A stretch of DNA of 34,727 nucleotides from the NCBI GenBank assembly GCA_027364735.1, contig DAHXOT010000024.1, positions 1-34,727 of the forward strand, in the 5' to 3' direction. Of this stretch, positions 33,060 to 34,727 are shown in pieces. Source of the DNA: Hydrotalea sp. GTDB lineage: Bacteria > Bacteroidota > Bacteroidia > Chitinophagales > Chitinophagaceae. The notes below the pieces were generated by a model, which ran no database searches, had not been told where the DNA came from, and saw nothing but the letters and a program-made list of their open reading frames with translations. Position 1 is the first letter of the stretch; the number at the start of each line of letters is the position of its first letter. The translations under genes were made by a program, and so were the position numbers.

Positions 33060-33554
33060 ATGTCCCCCATTACCATTCGATTTGCCACCATTGAAGATGT
33101 TTCCACCATTCAACAAATTGCGTTTAGCACTTGGCCTGTAGCTTATAGTGCTATACTTGCAAAAGAACAATTAGATTACATGCTGGAAATGTTTTATAGC
33201 AAAGAATCGTTAATAAATCAGTTACTTCACGAACATATTTTTTTATTGGCTATCAAGAATGATACTTGTATTGGATTTGCTTCTTTTAATTTAATTGATA
33301 ATCAAATATACAAGCTTCAAAAACTCTATGTACTCCCTTCTACTCAAAAAACAGGAGCAGGAAAAATTTTATTAGAAGAAGTATGTAAAATGGTGAAAAA
33401 TTTTGGTGCAATAAAATTACAATTGAATGTTAACCGTCATAATGCAGCAATTGAGTTTTATAAAAGAATGGGATTTGAAATTATTAAAGAAGATGATATT
33501 AATATTGGTCAAAATTATTTTATGAACGATTATGTAATGGAAAAAAATATATAA
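33060..33554 (+). CDS. GNAT family N-acetyltransferase
   Basis: An acetyltransferase of 164 residues beginning TIRFATIEDVSTIQQIA. It carries the acetyl-CoA loop LYVLPSTQKTGAGKILLEE (Q/R-xx-G-x-G/A as KTGAGK, ~92-110) and the C-terminal HNAAIEFYKRMGFEII motif (~129-144). The substrate is unknown. Its ATG directly follows the TAA of the PAP2 gene with no spacer (TAA-ATG), suggesting translational coupling or re-initiation. It converges on the Lrp gene with a 9-nt gap and no terminator hairpin. Confidence 0.9.
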   Translation: MSPITIRFATIEDVSTIQQIAFSTWPVAYSAILAKEQLDYMLEMFYSKESLINQLLHEHIFLLAIKNDTCIGFASFNLIDNQIYKLQKLYVLPSTQKTGAGKILLEEVCKMVKNFGAIKLQLNVNRHNAAIEFYKRMGFEIIKEDDINIGQNYFMNDYVMEKNI

Positions 33555-33563
33555 GCTGAATTA

Positions 33564-34064
33564 TTAGTATACCATAACATGTGTTTGTTTAACAATGCCC
33601 ATTACAAATACACTTTGTACATGCCCAATATTTTCTGATTGACTAAGTTTATTTACATGAAAATTATAATAAGCATCCATATTTTCTGAAACTACTTTTA
33701 GCATAAAATCAAATTCGCCCGAAATATTATAACACTCAATAACTTCATTTAACTCATTCATGTGCTTAATAAATTTTGCTCCTGCAGTTTTATCATGCTG
33801 CTTTAATGATACATAACAAATTACCATCAATCCTTTTTTAACCTTAGTATGATCAACCAATGCCGCATATTGTTTAATAATTCCTACACTTTCCATTCGT
33901 TTAATACGCTCATGTACAGGTGTTGTACTTAAATGTACTTTATTAGCTATTTCTTTTACTGTAATTTTTGCATTTTGTTGCAACAGTTTTAAAATTAAAT
34001 GGTCTACCGAATCAATTGAAAAATCAGTATTAGTTGTTTGTTCTGTTTTTATAGTTTTTGACAT
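33564..34064 (-). CDS. Lrp/AsnC family transcriptional regulator
   Basis: A DNA-binding regulator of 166 residues from the ATG at 34064; an in-frame TTG at 34091 would add nine residues and is less likely. An AsnC-type winged helix-turn-helix covers ~18-68 (DHLILKLLQQNAKITVKEIA, then STTPVHERIKRMESVGII). The ligand-binding, oligomerising RAM domain covers ~78-160, with ECYNISGEFDFMLKVVSENMDAY. Family members respond to amino acids and assemble as octamers that wrap DNA. It is divergent from ahcY, and three TTCTAAA repeats lie in and before its start, consistent with autoregulation and possible control of ahcY. Confidence 0.93.
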   Translation of the reverse strand: MSKTIKTEQTTNTDFSIDSVDHLILKLLQQNAKITVKEIANKVHLSTTPVHERIKRMESVGIIKQYAALVDHTKVKKGLMVICYVSLKQHDKTAGAKFIKHMNELNEVIECYNISGEFDFMLKVVSENMDAYYNFHVNKLSQSENIGHVQSVFVMGIVKQTHVMVY

Positions 34065-34119
34065 TCTAAATATTATATTTGTTCTAAACAAAATTGATAT
34101 TATACAAATCTATTCTAAA
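34064..34119. promoter_or_regulatory. Three TTCTAAA direct repeats between the Lrp gene and ahcY
   Basis: TTCTAAA occurs at 34064-34070, 34082-34088 and 34113-34119, all in the same orientation, 18 and 31 bp apart. The first overlaps the Lrp start codon. Repeated AT-rich half-sites are what Lrp/AsnC octamers bind, so these are candidate operators; the assignment is inference. Confidence 0.35.
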
Positions 34120-34154
34120 TTTATCATTTTATTTACACCTTTATTCTATTAACT

Positions 34155-34162
34155 TACTTTTG
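34155..34162 (+). promoter_or_regulatory. -7 promoter box TACTTTTG for ahcY
   Basis: An exact TAnnTTTG lies 17 nt before the ahcY ATG at 34180, so the leader is short. It sits 36 bp beyond the last TTCTAAA repeat. Confidence 0.5.
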
Positions 34163-34179
34163 CCCATAAATAATAAATC

Positions 34180-34727
34180 ATGCATACAATTACCAAATCA
34201 ATTGATTTTAATCTTGCTTATAAAGTGGCTGATATTAGTTTAGCCGAATGGGGACGCAAAGAAATTCGTTTAGCTGAAGCTGAAATGCCCGGATTAATGG
34301 CTATTCGTGCCGAATATGGTCCATCTCAACCTTTAAAAGGTGCTCGTATTGCCGGCTGTTTGCACATGACTATCCAAACTGCAGTATTAATTGAAACTTT
34401 AACTGCTTTAGGTGCAGAAGTGAAATGGAGTTCATGTAATATCTTTTCTACACAAGATCACGCTGCTGCAGCAATTGCCGCTGCCGGTATTCCGGTATTT
34501 GCATGGAAAGGAGAAACTTTAGAAGAAGCTGATTGGTGCATAGAACAAACCTTATTTTTTGGAAGTGCAGAACGCCCATTAAACATGATATTGGATGATG
34601 GTGGCGATTTAACCAATATGGTATTGGATAAATATCCTGAGTTAATTGCAGGTATTAAAGGATTATCTGAAGAAACAACCACCGGCGTACATCGTTTATA
34701 TGAAAGAATGGCGAAAGGCACTTTACC
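34180..34727 (+). CDS. ahcY: S-adenosylhomocysteine hydrolase, 5' part cut by the window end
   Basis: Only the first 182 codons are inside the window. The enzyme splits S-adenosylhomocysteine to adenosine and homocysteine, relieving product inhibition of methyltransferases such as Pcm. The start [20 protein letters not shown] is followed by [71 protein letters not shown] and the [13 protein letters not shown] segment, all in canonical order. The His, Asp and Glu of HMT, DDGGD and SEETTTG belong to the substrate site. No stop occurs before the edge. Confidence 0.97.
   Translation, partial: MHTITKSIDFNLAYKVADISLAEWGRKEIRLAEAEMPGLMAIRAEYGPSQPLKGARIAGCLHMTIQTAVLIETLTALGAEVKWSSCNIFSTQDHAAAAIAAAGIPVFAWKGETLEEADWCIEQTLFFGSAERPLNMILDDGGDLTNMVLDKYPELIAGIKGLSEETTTGVHRLYERMAKGTL

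Overview
The window reads as an AT-rich chromosome segment of a Bacteroidota bacterium. The evidence is repeated TAnnTTTG -7 promoter boxes, almost no Shine-Dalgarno sequences in front of genes, a PKD-repeat protein with a type IX secretion (T9SS) C-terminal signal, an MG2/TonB-plug surface protein, a DUF6728-type small membrane protein, and a DUF1080 plus Tat-exported Gfo/Idh/MocA pair. A Chitinophagales-like or Sphingobacteriales-like member is my guess; the sequence does not fix the order. I see no phage, IS element, CRISPR array or tRNA.

Layout. 1-3.1 kb: an MG2/plug surface protein converging on a GNAT acetyltransferase. 3.2-8.0 kb: a MacB/FtsX-type permease, tsaD, a short DUF6728-like gene missed by length cut-offs whose 3' end overlaps lpxB, then pcm and the RNase P RNA gene. 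8.0-11.8 kb: a secreted GH2 enzyme converging on a PKD lipoprotein built from a tandem duplication. 11.9-13.8 kb: prfB with an intact +1 programmed frameshift, then rpmI-rplT behind a structured leader and ending in a strong terminator. 13.9-18.0 kb: an arginine-decarboxylase-like PLP enzyme, a 413-bp gap, and a seven-repeat PKD T9SS cargo gene broken by one in-frame TAG. 18.1-20.6 kb: a small heat-shock protein divergent from a bacilliredoxin, with a pair of phased inverted repeats between them, then lgt. 20.7-26.5 kb: gyrA with a downstream helical-repeat protein, and a saccharopine-dehydrogenase-like gene. 26.6-29.4 kb: the DUF1080 / Gfo/Idh/MocA pair and a DEDDh exonuclease. 29.4-29.7 kb: a candidate 6S-like structured RNA and a 37-codon membrane microprotein. 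29.8-33.6 kb: valS, a PAP2 phosphatase and a GNAT gene in tight succession. 33.6-34.7 kb: an Lrp/AsnC regulator divergent from ahcY, which runs off the window.

Most of the content is core housekeeping: translation (prfB, rpmI, rplT, valS, tsaD, rnpB), topology (gyrA), envelope biogenesis (lpxB, lgt) and the methyl cycle (ahcY). Surface and glycan genes are set among it. The most rewarding points are the nonsense-split PKD gene, the unannotated 6S-like RNA with its adjacent microprotein ORF, the rpmI leader, the paired operator-like repeats, and a recurring promoter geometry that places the -7 box only 4-7 nt before the start codon, implying leaderless mRNAs. I found no convincing wholly new multi-gene system.
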